DNA of 64,000 nt from JAGVXH01 sp041649755 (GCA_041649755.1 JBAZMK010000004.1:29128-93127); one strand, 5' to 3'; counted from the stretch's first letter, positions 43,572 to 53,187 are shown. The notes: generated by a model not told the origin, from the letters alone. A program made the numbers and translations.

Positions 43572-44485
43572 TATACTCTACCCCCCCGAGATCTTCCTTT
43601 TAGAAATTTTACTGTTGGTGGGACGAATTTTTCCTGTATATTTAGTTCAAGCAAATCCGTCTTTGATCTTTTAAAGATATCCCTTATCAATTCTTTTTGT
43701 TTTGCTACACTTTCTTCATATTTTTTCGTTGTTATGCTGGGATCAAGAGTCATTTGTCTTTTTGAGTGTGGGTCCTGAATAGAAATCTGGAAGGGTAGGT
43801 CATCTAAAGATTCGTCTAATGAGTCTCTTATCATAATAGCCATAGTTTCGAATCTACTCCCAAGAATCTTGATAATAGTTTCATCTTCCTTTTTCAAATT
43901 TATAAAGTCAGATATTACTATGAAGATTGTGTAGGCAGATTTGGTGAACTTAAGGACTTCCATTATTGTTTTCTCTAAATTAAACCCTCCACCATAATAT
44001 TTTGGATCAGAAAGAAATTTTGTAAATAATAGAAACTGGTTTTTACTATTTGAAGGGTAGAGAATTTTTTTAGGGCCGTCATTAAACATAACTAATCCTA
44101 TCTTGTCGCCAGAACTATAAATTAGGTGAGCGATTGAGGCAACTATCTCTGCCGAATATTCTGCCTTGAGTTTTTCTCCTGAGCCGAAGAGCATACCATT
44201 ACTGACATCTACCAGAAAGTATATGCTCAAATCTCTTTCTTCAATGTATTTTTTTGCAAGAGTTTCGTTTGCCCTTAAGGTTGCTTTCCAATCAATCATA
44301 GAAGTATCGTCGCTTGGTTCAAAAGTTCTGTAACTATCAAATTCCAAACCTTTTCCTCTAAAAATCATATTATATAAAATTCTTTTAACTGGGAATTTCT
44401 GAAATGCTTTCTCAAATTCAGAGATGGCTCTTGCAAAGTTGATGTCAAATTTCTTTTTTTCGTTTAAGTTTTTTAGTGCTTCCAT
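43571..44485 (-). CDS. DUF58 family protein
   Basis: This 304-aa protein belongs to DUF58, VWA-like proteins encoded beside MoxR ATPases. The signature FRGKGLEFDSYRTFEPSDDTSMIDWKATLR is diagnostic. A degenerate MIDAS (LVDVSNGMLFGS) is present. There is no TM helix. It is part of the MoxR-DUF58-VWA operon and likely works with the ATPase in assembly or maturation of surface proteins. Confidence 0.9.
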   Translation of the reverse strand: MEALKNLNEKKKFDINFARAISEFEKAFQKFPVKRILYNMIFRGKGLEFDSYRTFEPSDDTSMIDWKATLRANETLAKKYIEERDLSIYFLVDVSNGMLFGSGEKLKAEYSAEIVASIAHLIYSSGDKIGLVMFNDGPKKILYPSNSKNQFLLFTKFLSDPKYYGGGFNLEKTIMEVLKFTKSAYTIFIVISDFINLKKEDETIIKILGSRFETMAIMIRDSLDESLDDLPFQISIQDPHSKRQMTLDPSITTKKYEESVAKQKELIRDIFKRSKTDLLELNIQEKFVPPTVKFLKGRSRGGRV

Positions 44486-44489
44486 TATT

Positions 44490-45458
44490 TTAAGGAGCCG
44501 TTACTTTTTGAAGAATATGTTTTATTACTTCGTCCGTTGTTATTTTTTCAGCTTCGGCTTCGTAATTTAGTATTATTCTATGTCTTAGAATAGGATAAAC
44601 GACAGTTTTGACATCCTGAGGTATGACATATTTTCTTCCTTTCATCATAGCTTCTGCTTTTGATGCAATATAAAGGGAAATTGACGCTCTTGGGCTTGCA
44701 CCGCAGGAAATGTATTTAGAGAATTCTTCGTCTTTTTTTCTTGTGTAGCCCACTATTTTTATAATATAATTTTTTATTGCTTCTGAGGCAAATATCTCTT
44801 TTGTTTTTTCTTGTAAAGCAATTATTTTTTTAGGGGATAATATTCCATTTAAATCATAGTCTTCGAATTTTTTTGTTGTTACGTTGTTTTCTAGTATTTT
44901 CTTCTCCTCTTTTTCGTGAGGGTAGTTTACAATTAGCTTAAATAGAAACCTATCTACTTGTGCTTCCGGAAGGGAGTAGACTCCGCTTACTTCTAATGGG
45001 TTTTCAGTCGCCATTACGAAGAAGGGTTTGGGGAGTTCGTAAGTTTCTCTGGCGATTGTTACAGCTTTTTCCTGCATGGCTTCTAGAAGGGCAGATTGTG
45101 TTTTTGGCGGACTTCTGTTTATTTCATCAGCAATTACAAAATTAGAGAATATTGGTCCTTTTATTACTTCAAAGCCCTTTTTAGGTGTGTAGCTCATAAT
45201 ACCCGTTATATCTGTTGGAAGAAGGTCAACAGTAAACTGGATTCTTTTCATTTCACATCCAGTAACTTTTGCAAATGCTTTGACTAATAATGTTTTTGCG
45301 GTTCCAGGGACCCCTTCAACGAGAACGTGACCATCACATAGGATAGCTCTTATGATTTCGTGAATGACTTCTTCTTGACCAACTACTACTTTTGATACTT
45401 CTTTTTTTATCTTTTCTACAATTTCCTTTACACTTTCTTCTTTCCTCTTTTTTTTCAT
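44490..45458 (-). CDS. MoxR-family AAA+ ATPase
   Basis: This 322-aa AAA+ ATPase has Walker A GVPGTAKTLLVKA, Walker B FVIADEINRSPPKTQSALLEAM and sensor/arginine finger segments (FVMATENPLEVSGVYSLPEAQVDRF). MoxR proteins act as chaperones that insert cofactors or help assemble complexes, usually together with VWA proteins encoded next to them, as here. The gap to the downstream DUF58 gene is 4 bp, and the gap to the upstream surface protein gene is 9 bp. Confidence 0.95.
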   Translation of the reverse strand: MKKKRKEESVKEIVEKIKKEVSKVVVGQEEVIHEIIRAILCDGHVLVEGVPGTAKTLLVKAFAKVTGCEMKRIQFTVDLLPTDITGIMSYTPKKGFEVIKGPIFSNFVIADEINRSPPKTQSALLEAMQEKAVTIARETYELPKPFFVMATENPLEVSGVYSLPEAQVDRFLFKLIVNYPHEKEEKKILENNVTTKKFEDYDLNGILSPKKIIALQEKTKEIFASEAIKNYIIKIVGYTRKKDEEFSKYISCGASPRASISLYIASKAEAMMKGRKYVIPQDVKTVVYPILRHRIILNYEAEAEKITTDEVIKHILQKVTAP

Positions 45459-45467
45459 GTTTTTGTC

Positions 45468-48400
45468 TTATTTATTAAATCTTGTACGTTTATAAATGTA
45501 AATGATAAATCCGAGTAGAAGTACTGAGGCGGTTGCAAATAAAACGTAATAAAAAATGTTGCTTATATAATCTTTTAGTTTGAATTTTACTTGTTCATTG
45601 GCTTTAATGGCGTCTTCACAGGCTGTAGCGATTTCAGTAGCCATAGTTAATGCGCTTTCTGAGTCTCCTTCTTCAAATTTTTTTCTTGCTTCTTTGATTA
45701 GTTCAGAAAGTTCAAGGCACTCTGGATTTTCTGAAATTAGTTTTTCCGTGAAAATAATTGTTTGTTCAGCTTCAGTGTCGTTAATTCTTCTTAGGTCTAT
45801 AAAGAAGTCCCCCCAGTCTGAGAATTTTGGGGAGGTTACATCAACATAGACTGTTGCTTTATATCTCCCTGTCTTTTGTGTATCTGCTAAGATTCTCATA
45901 GTCATATTTTGGGACTCTCCGATTTTTAGTTCGGGAAGATAGATTGGTTCAATGAATACTTTTACATCTTCTGAGTAGACATTGTTAAATAAGACGATGT
46001 TTGTTACGTCAAGTCCTTTTAAGTCAATTTCACCTGTATTTTCTAAGGTAAATGGGATTTCAATAGAGTCTTTTTCATAAATAATTATATCTTGTGGTAC
46101 GATTATTCTTATTGAAAAGAGTTTTAGGAGGGTTGATGTACCGCCCGTGGCTGGTCTTTCTACTTCCTGAACCGAAGGGGTAGTGAATTCCACTTTAAAT
46201 TGGTTGCTTATGTTGTTTGTTAGGGGTTCCCCTTCTGAATTTAAATCTGTTGCATTAATGTAAAGCCATTCGCTTTTTATTGTGTTTGGTGCAGGAATTG
46301 TTAGAATCCATCCTTCTGAAACTGTTGAGAATGGCGAGGCGAGTGTGCTTGGTGTGCTGTTACTATGAATCGTGAAGTTAATTTCCTGTTCGTAATAAGG
46401 GTCTTCTTTGTCGTAGTCTAAAAAGTGTCCGTTTAGGTCAATTTCAAGGTTTTGGTTATAGTTTTTTTGATAGTAAGGACCTATGTTAGAAATGAAGAGT
46501 AGAGGGGCATTAGTGTGACTTATGTTTAATTTAAATGAAAAGTTAATCGCTATTGCTTCTTTTTGGCTTTCGTTTAATTGTTCTGTTGAAGGATATGCTT
46601 TTATTGTCAAGTTTTTTAAATTTCCATAGGTTTCGTCAAAATAGGTTTGAGTCCACGAATAGTTAAATTCGGTGGAGTTTCCAATGTTTTCAAAAGAGTC
46701 TATCATATAGAAATCTGTGTAGTTGCAGTTGGAATTGTCTAAGTAGCTACAAGTTATGTTATCTATCCAGAGTTCGTAAGTTAGGTTTCCCCCTAATGAA
46801 TTATTGAAAGATAGTGTTAATTTTTTTTCTACGACTTCGGTGAAGTTAAAGACAGAGTTTTGCGAAGGAGATGTTAGATTGGCTATTCCATATATAGATA
46901 ATTTAAAAATTTTCCAGTCTGTGTTTTCAGAAGTGTCGTTTACAGATATATTAAACAGCCATTCTCCTTCATAATCACTTAAGTTTGTTAAATTAATTAT
47001 TCCGGTTGTTTCGTTGAAATTAGAAGTGTTTATGAAGTTTCCTCCCGTTGTTAGATTTGAAATTGAGAATGTTAAATTTCCATTTGGGGTGTCGTTTCCA
47101 TCTTTTTCGTCTGTTGCATTTATATCTAAATATAAATTCTCGTAAATAGTGAGGGTCGCATTGTTTAGGCTTTCGTTTACAATAGAGGGGGGATAGTCAA
47201 ATTCTGTTATGTTCAGATAGAAAAGCCTGTTTGTTTTTTCTCCAGAGAAATCTGTTATAGTGATGTTGACTGAATAATTCCCTACATTTTCGTATTGGGG
47301 AGTAAAGGTTGTGTTGTATATTGTCCTGTTGTAGAATCCTTCCAATTCTCTTGGAGATTGTTCAATTAAAAAAGAGATGTCTTCTGAGGTTAGAGGTGTT
47401 TGGGCAGGAGTTAGGTTAATTATATTAGTTGAAATGTTTAAAGTTTCATTGTAAGCACCTTCGTTTACTTTTGTTTCGCTTATTAAGAAGTCGTCGTCGT
47501 AAGTATATAGTCTCCAAAATATTGATTCTCCGTGCGGAACGATTTGTGTGTTGTTTTCAGGTATTGCGTTTGTAGGAGGCTCAGAAAAGTCTGTATTGTT
47601 GTAAAGGGCACCGATTTGCGGAGCGGTGTTGTTGTTAGAAATATTTAAGATAATGTGGGTTGTATCCTCTAAATAACCATCGCTTGCAGTTATGTTGAAG
47701 TTCCAAATTCCGACATCTTGCTTCCATGGGGTGAAATTTATTATCCCGTCACTTGTCAGATTAAATCTTGGCGGGACTCCTGATGAATTTGAGAATGTTA
47801 AGGTGTCGTTATCATCATCTTTGACGTAGAAATTTTCTTCAGTAATAGTCGTATCAGTTAGATTTCGGTAAAAGTTAAATCCTTCTTCATCTGAGGTTCT
47901 ACTAGTGTTTAGATCAAAAGCGTATTCACCCCCTTTCCAGTAAGGAGAGGTGTTGTTAGAGATTGTTATATTAAATAAGGTATAGGAAGAGGAGTCTTCT
48001 TTGTCAGTTGCACTTACATTAATTTCGTAATCTCCTGCTTCGGTTGAATTTAGTGTTATTTTTGCTCTTGAAATATTTGTTCCTGTAATTTGACCTAAGT
48101 CTTCAATGACTAAATTATCAAAAGTGTAATTTTCAGATTCTATTGATGCAGTGTAGTTTAGGGTGAATTCTTCGTTGAAAAGGTTTTTGTCAGGAATTAA
48201 TAAATCGTTGTCGGAGATGTTAAAGTAAATTGTTACCAATTGGTTTATTGATATGTTTCTGTTTTCTATGCTTGTCAGAGACAGGGGGGAGTTTACAGAG
48301 CTTCTGTTTATGAATATGTCTATTTGTGATGAGCTTTCCTGTGAGTATTTGGTGTCTTCTACGCTGAAATTGATTGTCCAGTTTCCGACGTGGACTTTTT

Positions 48401-49472
48401 CCAGGGAGATGTTTATTGGTATAAAAAGGTAAAAGTCTGCTGCATTTGTTTCGTTTGAAGCGTAGAACCATCCCGAGTTGAAACTTCCTGAAGGGGCCGA
48501 TGGATAATTTTTTAGTGTTGCAGTGCTTTCAATTGAAAGGCTGTCATTTTTCCCCTGTGTTTTTATTATGATGTTACAGGTTAGGTAGTCGTCATCTTCC
48601 GAAATTATTTTTTCGTCGCAGTCTGAGGTGTCTACACTTAGGGTAGATTGGATTATTAGAGAGGCGTTTTCGCAGGTTGTTTTGTTGTATTCGTAGTTTG
48701 AATCTTTATATGTTGGTAGTCCTGATTCTGGCAAAGTGTCGTTGATGCAGATTTGTACTGGGTAAACTCCGACGTCGTAATAGCCTATGTTTGTGAGGTT
48801 TATTAAAACGGACTGGTCTGAACCGCCATATTCGTTTGTTGTATCATAGGTGAAACTGCAGTTTGAAGCGTTTTTTCTTGGGCTCCATTCTGCCGGCTCG
48901 CAGTCGTCAAAAAAAGTGATATTTTGAAAAATTAAAGGGTAGTGTTCTTCTTCGTCTGTTCCTGATAATATAATATTGCCAGAGGTGTTTTCCTGGCTGT
49001 TTACTTCAAAAGAGTATGTTTCGTTGAAGCCTACTTCGGGGGCGTCGTTTGTTGCGTTAATTATGAAATTAAAGTATCTTGATTCTCCTCCTTCTGTACC
49101 TTGAACGAGGGCGTTAAGTGTAAAGTTTCCAGTTTCATTATCATTTATCGAATTGATATTTAATAATCCTGATGTTGAATTTATAGAGTATGTATCGTTC
49201 CAGTTTAACCAGTAAAAGTCTGAGTGTTCTGGTCCAAGGGAGCCGTCTTCCCATTGGATATTAAGTATAGAAAAATAGCTAAAATTTTCTGTTTCAGTGA
49301 GATTTTTACTAAAGTTATATAAATTAAATTCATCTTCGTTGAAATATTTGGGCGTTTGATATGCATCATTCCAACTGACGGCGCTGACAAATACAATTAT
49401 TCCTAATAAGATACATAAAAGAATGCTTTTAAAGTATTGTCTCTTAATTGTATTTGTTACACCTCTCTTCAT
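45468..49472 (-). CDS. Large cell-surface protein with repeated beta domains and C-terminal anchor
   Basis: This 1334-aa protein has an N-terminal signal peptide (about residues 12-36), a long chain of Asn/Thr/Ser-rich beta-sandwich repeats resembling cadherin- or Ig-like domains (recurring NxTxxF/ DDDNDTLTF and ASDGYLEDTTHIILNISNNN patterns), and a C-terminal stalk with a TM helix (YVLFATASVLLLGFIIYIY) and basic tail. Near the C-terminus a roughly 110-residue alpha/beta domain (IIVPQDIIIYEKDSIEIPF) precedes a helical segment. More than 80 N-x-S/T sites suggest heavy glycosylation. It is 9 bp upstream of moxR and probably co-transcribed. Confidence 0.8.
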   Translation of the reverse strand: MKRGVTNTIKRQYFKSILLCILLGIIVFVSAVSWNDAYQTPKYFNEDEFNLYNFSKNLTETENFSYFSILNIQWEDGSLGPEHSDFYWLNWNDTYSINSTSGLLNINSINDNETGNFTLNALVQGTEGGESRYFNFIINATNDAPEVGFNETYSFEVNSQENTSGNIILSGTDEEEHYPLIFQNITFFDDCEPAEWSPRKNASNCSFTYDTTNEYGGSDQSVLINLTNIGYYDVGVYPVQICINDTLPESGLPTYKDSNYEYNKTTCENASLIIQSTLSVDTSDCDEKIISEDDDYLTCNIIIKTQGKNDSLSIESTATLKNYPSAPSGSFNSGWFYASNETNAADFYLFIPINISLEKVHVGNWTINFSVEDTKYSQESSSQIDIFINRSSVNSPLSLTSIENRNISINQLVTIYFNISDNDLLIPDKNLFNEEFTLNYTASIESENYTFDNLVIEDLGQITGTNISRAKITLNSTEAGDYEINVSATDKEDSSSYTLFNITISNNTSPYWKGGEYAFDLNTSRTSDEEGFNFYRNLTDTTITEENFYVKDDDNDTLTFSNSSGVPPRFNLTSDGIINFTPWKQDVGIWNFNITASDGYLEDTTHIILNISNNNTAPQIGALYNNTDFSEPPTNAIPENNTQIVPHGESIFWRLYTYDDDFLISETKVNEGAYNETLNISTNIINLTPAQTPLTSEDISFLIEQSPRELEGFYNRTIYNTTFTPQYENVGNYSVNITITDFSGEKTNRLFYLNITEFDYPPSIVNESLNNATLTIYENLYLDINATDEKDGNDTPNGNLTFSISNLTTGGNFINTSNFNETTGIINLTNLSDYEGEWLFNISVNDTSENTDWKIFKLSIYGIANLTSPSQNSVFNFTEVVEKKLTLSFNNSLGGNLTYELWIDNITCSYLDNSNCNYTDFYMIDSFENIGNSTEFNYSWTQTYFDETYGNLKNLTIKAYPSTEQLNESQKEAIAINFSFKLNISHTNAPLLFISNIGPYYQKNYNQNLEIDLNGHFLDYDKEDPYYEQEINFTIHSNSTPSTLASPFSTVSEGWILTIPAPNTIKSEWLYINATDLNSEGEPLTNNISNQFKVEFTTPSVQEVERPATGGTSTLLKLFSIRIIVPQDIIIYEKDSIEIPFTLENTGEIDLKGLDVTNIVLFNNVYSEDVKVFIEPIYLPELKIGESQNMTMRILADTQKTGRYKATVYVDVTSPKFSDWGDFFIDLRRINDTEAEQTIIFTEKLISENPECLELSELIKEARKKFEEGDSESALTMATEIATACEDAIKANEQVKFKLKDYISNIFYYVLFATASVLLLGFIIYIYKRTRFNK

Positions 49473-49509
49473 CTTATTTTATTACTATTTATCCTTATTA
49501 ATCTTGTGT

Positions 49510-50571
49510 TTATAATCCTATTTTTTCAATTAAATTGTCTTTGTTAAAAACTTCTAAGTCTTTGTATTCTTGCCCTGTTCCGAGGAAATAAATAGGTTTT
49601 TTTGTGACGTGAGAGACAGAGATTGCTGTTCCGCCTTTTTCGTCTACATCAGCTTTAGAGAGTATTATTCCTGTTAAGTCTATTACTTCATTGAATGTTT
49701 TTGCCTGTTCTACTGCGTCGTTGCCTGTGATGGATTCTCCTACGAAGAATTTCATATCAGGTTTGTTTACTCTGACAACTTTTTCAATTTCTTTCATAAG
49801 GGAGTCTTTGTTTTGCATTCTCCCTGCTGTGTCGATTAAGACTATGTCAATATGGTGTTTTTTTGCGTAGGCGATTGCGTCAAATCCTACTGCGGCTGGG
49901 TCTGCTCCGTAGTCTTTTTTTATCAAAGGAACTTTAAGGTTGTCTGCATGTTGCTGAATTTGTTCAATTGAGGCGGCTCTGAAAGTGTCTGCTGCACAGA
50001 GACAGACAGATAGTTTGTTTTTTATTAAATAGTTAGCTAATTTAGCGATTGTTGTGGTTTTGCCTGAGCCATTTATTCCTGCGAATAGAATAACAAAAGG
50101 GGTTTTTTCTTTTAGTGATTCTTTGATTTCTTTTAAAAAGTCTGGGGGGTTTATGAGGGTTTCTTTTATAGAACTTTTAAGTTCCTTGCTTAGGTCAACT
50201 TCTTTTAAATTTTTACCAACTATTTTTTCTTTGAGAGAGGAACGGATAGAATCCACGACCTCATAAGCAGTGTTGTTTTGCAAAAGGATTAGTTCAAGTT
50301 CCTCAAATATTTTTTTAAATTCTTCTTCGCTTAGCTTTTTTTGAAAACGAGAGAAAAAAGACTTCTTTTCTTCTTTTTGTTCTTCTGGTTTAGTTTCTTC
50401 AATTATTGGTTTTTCTTTTGAGGTTATTTTGGGTTCTTTTTTGTCTACTTTTTTAGCTATTTTTTCTTTCTTGGGTGGTTTTTTCTCTATTTTTACAGGT
50501 TTTTCTACTTCCTGTGTTTCCTTAGTCTTACTTATCCATTTTTTTAGCTTTTCTTTTAGTGAGCCGAACAT
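49510..50571 (-). CDS. ftsY: FtsY, signal recognition particle receptor
   Basis: This 353-aa SRP GTPase docks ribosome-SRP complexes at the membrane. Motifs are G1 GINGSGKTTTIAKLA, G3 DTAGRMQNKDSL and G4 SKADVDEKGG; the N-terminal 90 residues are Lys/Glu-rich, as usual for FtsY. A TATA-like ATATTTAAAAC lies about 28 bp before the start on the minus strand, which predicts leaderless initiation. Confidence 0.96.
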   Translation of the reverse strand: MFGSLKEKLKKWISKTKETQEVEKPVKIEKKPPKKEKIAKKVDKKEPKITSKEKPIIEETKPEEQKEEKKSFFSRFQKKLSEEEFKKIFEELELILLQNNTAYEVVDSIRSSLKEKIVGKNLKEVDLSKELKSSIKETLINPPDFLKEIKESLKEKTPFVILFAGINGSGKTTTIAKLANYLIKNKLSVCLCAADTFRAASIEQIQQHADNLKVPLIKKDYGADPAAVGFDAIAYAKKHHIDIVLIDTAGRMQNKDSLMKEIEKVVRVNKPDMKFFVGESITGNDAVEQAKTFNEVIDLTGIILSKADVDEKGGTAISVSHVTKKPIYFLGTGQEYKDLEVFNKDNLIEKIGL

Positions 50572-50615
50572 AGAAGAAAGAGTAAATTGGGTTTTAAATA
50601 TGTAATCTCTTAGTG

Positions 50616-50632
50616 TTCTGTTACTACCCTAA
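50616..50632 (+). repeat. Copy 1 of a 17-bp conserved motif
   Basis: This is the first of three near-identical copies of TTMTGTTACTACCYYAA (others at 51307 and 52103). It lies between the divergent ftsY and GNAT promoters, directly before the GNAT start codon. Confidence 0.7.
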
Positions 50633-51297
50633 TGAGATTAATATATGAAGAAAGGGTTATAAGTAAGGAGATTATAGAGTTTAATGAGGAAGATTTGGAT
50701 GGTGCAGAGAAGGAGATTATTTCTGATTTTAATAAAATGAAACTTTTGGAGACTTTTGAAGTTAGAAATATTACTAAAAGTGAGTTTAATAGTGCATTGG
50801 ACATTTTGGATAGTGAACTTGGGAAAAAAAGAGTTAGAAGTAATGTTTCTTTAAGGGAAAAATTTAATCAATATCCTCAGTTTTTTATTGGAGTTTTCTT
50901 AGGAGGAGATTTAATTGGGGTTGTCTGCGGTTTTCCAAGAGAAGATTATCTTTTGATAAGCGAGTTGGCGGTGGACGGGAAATTCCAAAGAAGGGGTTTT
51001 GGAAAATTGTTAGTAGAGGAATTTGAAAAAAAGGCAAGAGGTTATAAGATAAAGGCAGGTGCGCAAGATGGTACTATTGATTTTTATAAGTCCTTATTAT
51101 ATAAACCTTTTTTATTAGTCCAATTTAATGAAGGGGATTACTTTCCAGAAGATTTTAATGGTTTTAAAATAAATAAAAGTAATGAGGAATTTTTAGAAAT
51201 TAATGAAGAAAATGTTTCTCTTGAAAGGTTAGAAGAACTTAGGAAGAGGTTTCCCAAAGCTTATTTTCAATATATTTTTACTAAGAAGGTGGATTAG
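50632..51297 (+). CDS. GNAT-family N-acetyltransferase
   Basis: This 221-aa protein has the GNAT fold: ISELAVDGKFQRRGFGKLLVEEFEKKA contains the acetyl-CoA-binding R/Q-x-x-G-x-G/A motif (QRRGFGKLL), flanked by an upstream beta strand (FFIGVFLGGDLIGVVCG). The C-terminal part (residues about 165-221) is an extra domain. The substrate is unknown. It lies divergently from ftsY; its C-terminal extension is unusual for a stand-alone GNAT. Confidence 0.8.
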   Translation: MRLIYEERVISKEIIEFNEEDLDGAEKEIISDFNKMKLLETFEVRNITKSEFNSALDILDSELGKKRVRSNVSLREKFNQYPQFFIGVFLGGDLIGVVCGFPREDYLLISELAVDGKFQRRGFGKLLVEEFEKKARGYKIKAGAQDGTIDFYKSLLYKPFLLVQFNEGDYFPEDFNGFKINKSNEEFLEINEENVSLERLEELRKRFPKAYFQYIFTKKVD

Positions 51298-51430
51298 TTT
51301 CTTCGCTTATGTTACTACCTTAAAAGGGTCATAATAAGTAGGGGGTGTTTTTGATTTGGGGGGTGTTGGTAATTAAATCTTGAATCTGGCAATTTAGTGA
51401 TTCTTTGAATTTTTTACTATCTCTAAATTT
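51298..51430. other. Intergenic region
   Basis: This 133-bp stretch separates the GNAT and HepT genes (convergent). It holds the second copy of the 17-bp motif and a G-rich segment (51340-51365); no ORF or structured RNA is evident. Confidence 0.4.
51307..51323 (+). repeat. Copy 2 of the 17-bp conserved motif
   Basis: It matches TTMTGTTACTACCYYAA, 10 bp after the GNAT stop codon and 691 bp from copy 1. Confidence 0.7.
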
Positions 51431-51775
51431 TTATTTGGTTTTTGCATTAGTTAATATATCTTTTACATTTTCATTTAGCTTAGGAATTTTTTCCTTTATC
51501 AACTTCCAAATTATTTCCTTATTCACTCCAAAATAAGTATGGCTGATGATATTTCTAAGTTTAGATAATTTTATCCATTCTATCTCTTTATGGTTTTTTC
51601 TTAATTCAATGGGGATATGTTTTATAGATTCTCCGATAACTTGAAGCCTCATTAGAGTAGCGTCCCAAACCTCGCTTCTTTTTTCAAAATTTTCTTTTGT
51701 AATGTTTTTTGTTGAATCAATTATTCTTTGTGATGCATCAAGAATATCTTTAAGATAAATTTTATAGTCTAACAT
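51431..51775 (-). CDS. hepT: HepT-like (DUF86) toxin of a HepT/MntA module
   Basis: This 114-aa protein belongs to the HepT/DUF86 family, HEPN-type ribonuclease toxins. The catalytic signature RN-x4-H-x-Y is present as RNIISHTYFG (near residues 81-90). MntA-type antitoxins neutralise HepT by adenylylating a Tyr near this motif. Its start overlaps the antitoxin gene by 14 bp, the usual two-gene arrangement with the antitoxin first. Confidence 0.85.
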   Translation of the reverse strand: MLDYKIYLKDILDASQRIIDSTKNITKENFEKRSEVWDATLMRLQVIGESIKHIPIELRKNHKEIEWIKLSKLRNIISHTYFGVNKEIIWKLIKEKIPKLNENVKDILTNAKTK

Positions 51776-52058
51776 ATTTTGCCTCTTTTTTTATATACTC
51801 TAATTCAGGTCTTAAATCTTCTTCAATAACTAAGTCTATTTTTCTTTTAAAAATTTTCTCTAAAAGTAATTGAAGTTCTATATATTTATCAAAGTCTACG
51901 TCCCTAAAACTTACAAGGATATCTATGTCACTTCTTTTCTTCTGTTTTTTTTTAGCAAAGGAACCAAATAAGCCAATTTTTTTAACTCCGAGCTTATTTA
52001 TCTTTGATTCGTTTTCCTGTATTCTTTTTAATATTTTTTTTGAATTTAATTCTTCCAT
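51762..52058 (-). CDS. mntA: MntA-like nucleotidyltransferase antitoxin
   Basis: This 98-aa protein is a minimal nucleotidyltransferase with the GS-x10-D-x-D motif GLFGSFAKKKQKKRSDIDIL. It probably adenylylates the HepT toxin on a conserved Tyr. TATA-like ATATATAAAT lies about 25 bp upstream. The pair is a candidate defence or stabilising module. Confidence 0.85.
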   Translation of the reverse strand: MEELNSKKILKRIQENESKINKLGVKKIGLFGSFAKKKQKKRSDIDILVSFRDVDFDKYIELQLLLEKIFKRKIDLVIEEDLRPELEYIKKEAKYVRL

Positions 52059-52102
52059 AAGGAGTAATAATGAATTTTATTTATATATCTTCTCTTTTAT
52101 TC

Positions 52103-52119
52103 TTCTGTTACTACCTCAA
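52103..52119 (+). repeat. Copy 3 of the 17-bp conserved motif
   Basis: It matches TTMTGTTACTACCYYAA, 44 bp after the antitoxin start and about 49 bp before the dockerin-like gene. A more diverged fourth copy (TGGTAGTACCTCAAGATA, 53261-53278) matches 13 of 18 positions. Confidence 0.7.
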
Positions 52120-52135
52120 AAAGACAATAAACGAA

Positions 52136-52146
52136 AAGTTTATAAA
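52136..52146 (+). promoter_or_regulatory. TATA box of the dockerin/beta-helix gene
   Basis: AGTTTATAAAGG at 52136-52147 lies about 26 bp before the ATG at 52168, predicting a near-leaderless transcript. Confidence 0.5.
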
Positions 52147-52167
52147 GGTTGAAAACTTAGGAAAGTT

Positions 52168-53187
52168 ATGAGCTTAGAAAAGACAGTTAGGAAAAATGAG
52201 AAAGTTTCTTTTAAGGACAGGGTTACTTCAGGGCTTAAATATGCTGCTGGAGTCGGGGTGACTTTGGGGGCTTTGGCTTTTGGAACTGCAAGGGCAGAAG
52301 AGCCTGCTTATCAAGGTGCTGATTTTAATAGAGATGGTGTTGTAGATGCGAGAGATTTAGCGGAATATGCAACACAATGGCTTGCAGAGTCAGAAGGAAA
52401 AAACGTGATTCCTGTTTATGATTGCGGTTGTTTAAATGAGTCAAATGCTGTTTACGTTTTACAAAACGATATAAATGCCGAAGGTAATTGTTTTGATATT
52501 ACTGCTGATGGTGTAAAATTTGATTTAAGGGGTCATATTCTCCAAGGGAATGGTGGGGGAGTAGGAGTAAATATAAAAGGGGGTTTTGTTAGTGTAATCG
52601 ATGGGACAATTTATAATTTCGCATCTGGTTTGCAGGTTTCTAGTGGTCAGTCAAATTCTATTTCAGATTTAACTCTTTTTCAAAATACCTATTTTGGGAT
52701 AGCTTTTGAGGAAAATCTTTCCTCCTCTGTAACAAATACTCGTTCAATGGAAAGCCCGATAGCAATTCAATTAGGGAGTTCTGGAGGGAGAATTCAAAAT
52801 TCTTCTTTTTCTGGGACTCTTTATGATATTGATTCTATGGGAAGGAATGTTTTTGAAAATTGTATTTTTCAGACTTTTTCTCCTAACTCTTCTTTTAAAA
52901 GAATGCATGACTATAGGTGTTTGGTTTTAGACAAAAATCGCTCTGCTGTTGATGACGCATTGGTGACTCTTGTAAGGCAGTCAGGTGAAGTAGAATCTTC
53001 TTTGAGAACCAGGCAGTGGGATGGAACACCGAAAGTTACCGTTACTTCTTGGGTTTTAGAAGAGGGAGAAGTAAGGTATAATGCCCCTTTTTCGGTAATC
53101 ATAGAAAAAGAAGGAACGGTTTTAAATATTCCTCACTATTGGAACCCTAATGGGACAAATGGTAATGAAATAATTGTTCTTGAATAG
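52168..53187 (+). CDS. Secreted dockerin-like/beta-helix protein
   Basis: This 339-aa protein starts with a basic N-terminus and a signal peptide (about residues 22-44, ending AARAEE-like). Residues about 49-70 have an EF-hand/dockerin loop (ADFNRDGVVDARDLAEYAT). The middle is a right-handed parallel beta-helix (repeated INxTGNG-type turns, NVFENCIFQ). A C-terminal beta domain follows. It is probably extracellular and may bind Ca2+ or glycans. A true cohesin partner is not seen here. Confidence 0.75.
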   Translation: MSLEKTVRKNEKVSFKDRVTSGLKYAAGVGVTLGALAFGTARAEEPAYQGADFNRDGVVDARDLAEYATQWLAESEGKNVIPVYDCGCLNESNAVYVLQNDINAEGNCFDITADGVKFDLRGHILQGNGGGVGVNIKGGFVSVIDGTIYNFASGLQVSSGQSNSISDLTLFQNTYFGIAFEENLSSSVTNTRSMESPIAIQLGSSGGRIQNSSFSGTLYDIDSMGRNVFENCIFQTFSPNSSFKRMHDYRCLVLDKNRSAVDDALVTLVRQSGEVESSLRTRQWDGTPKVTVTSWVLEEGEVRYNAPFSVIIEKEGTVLNIPHYWNPNGTNGNEIIVLE

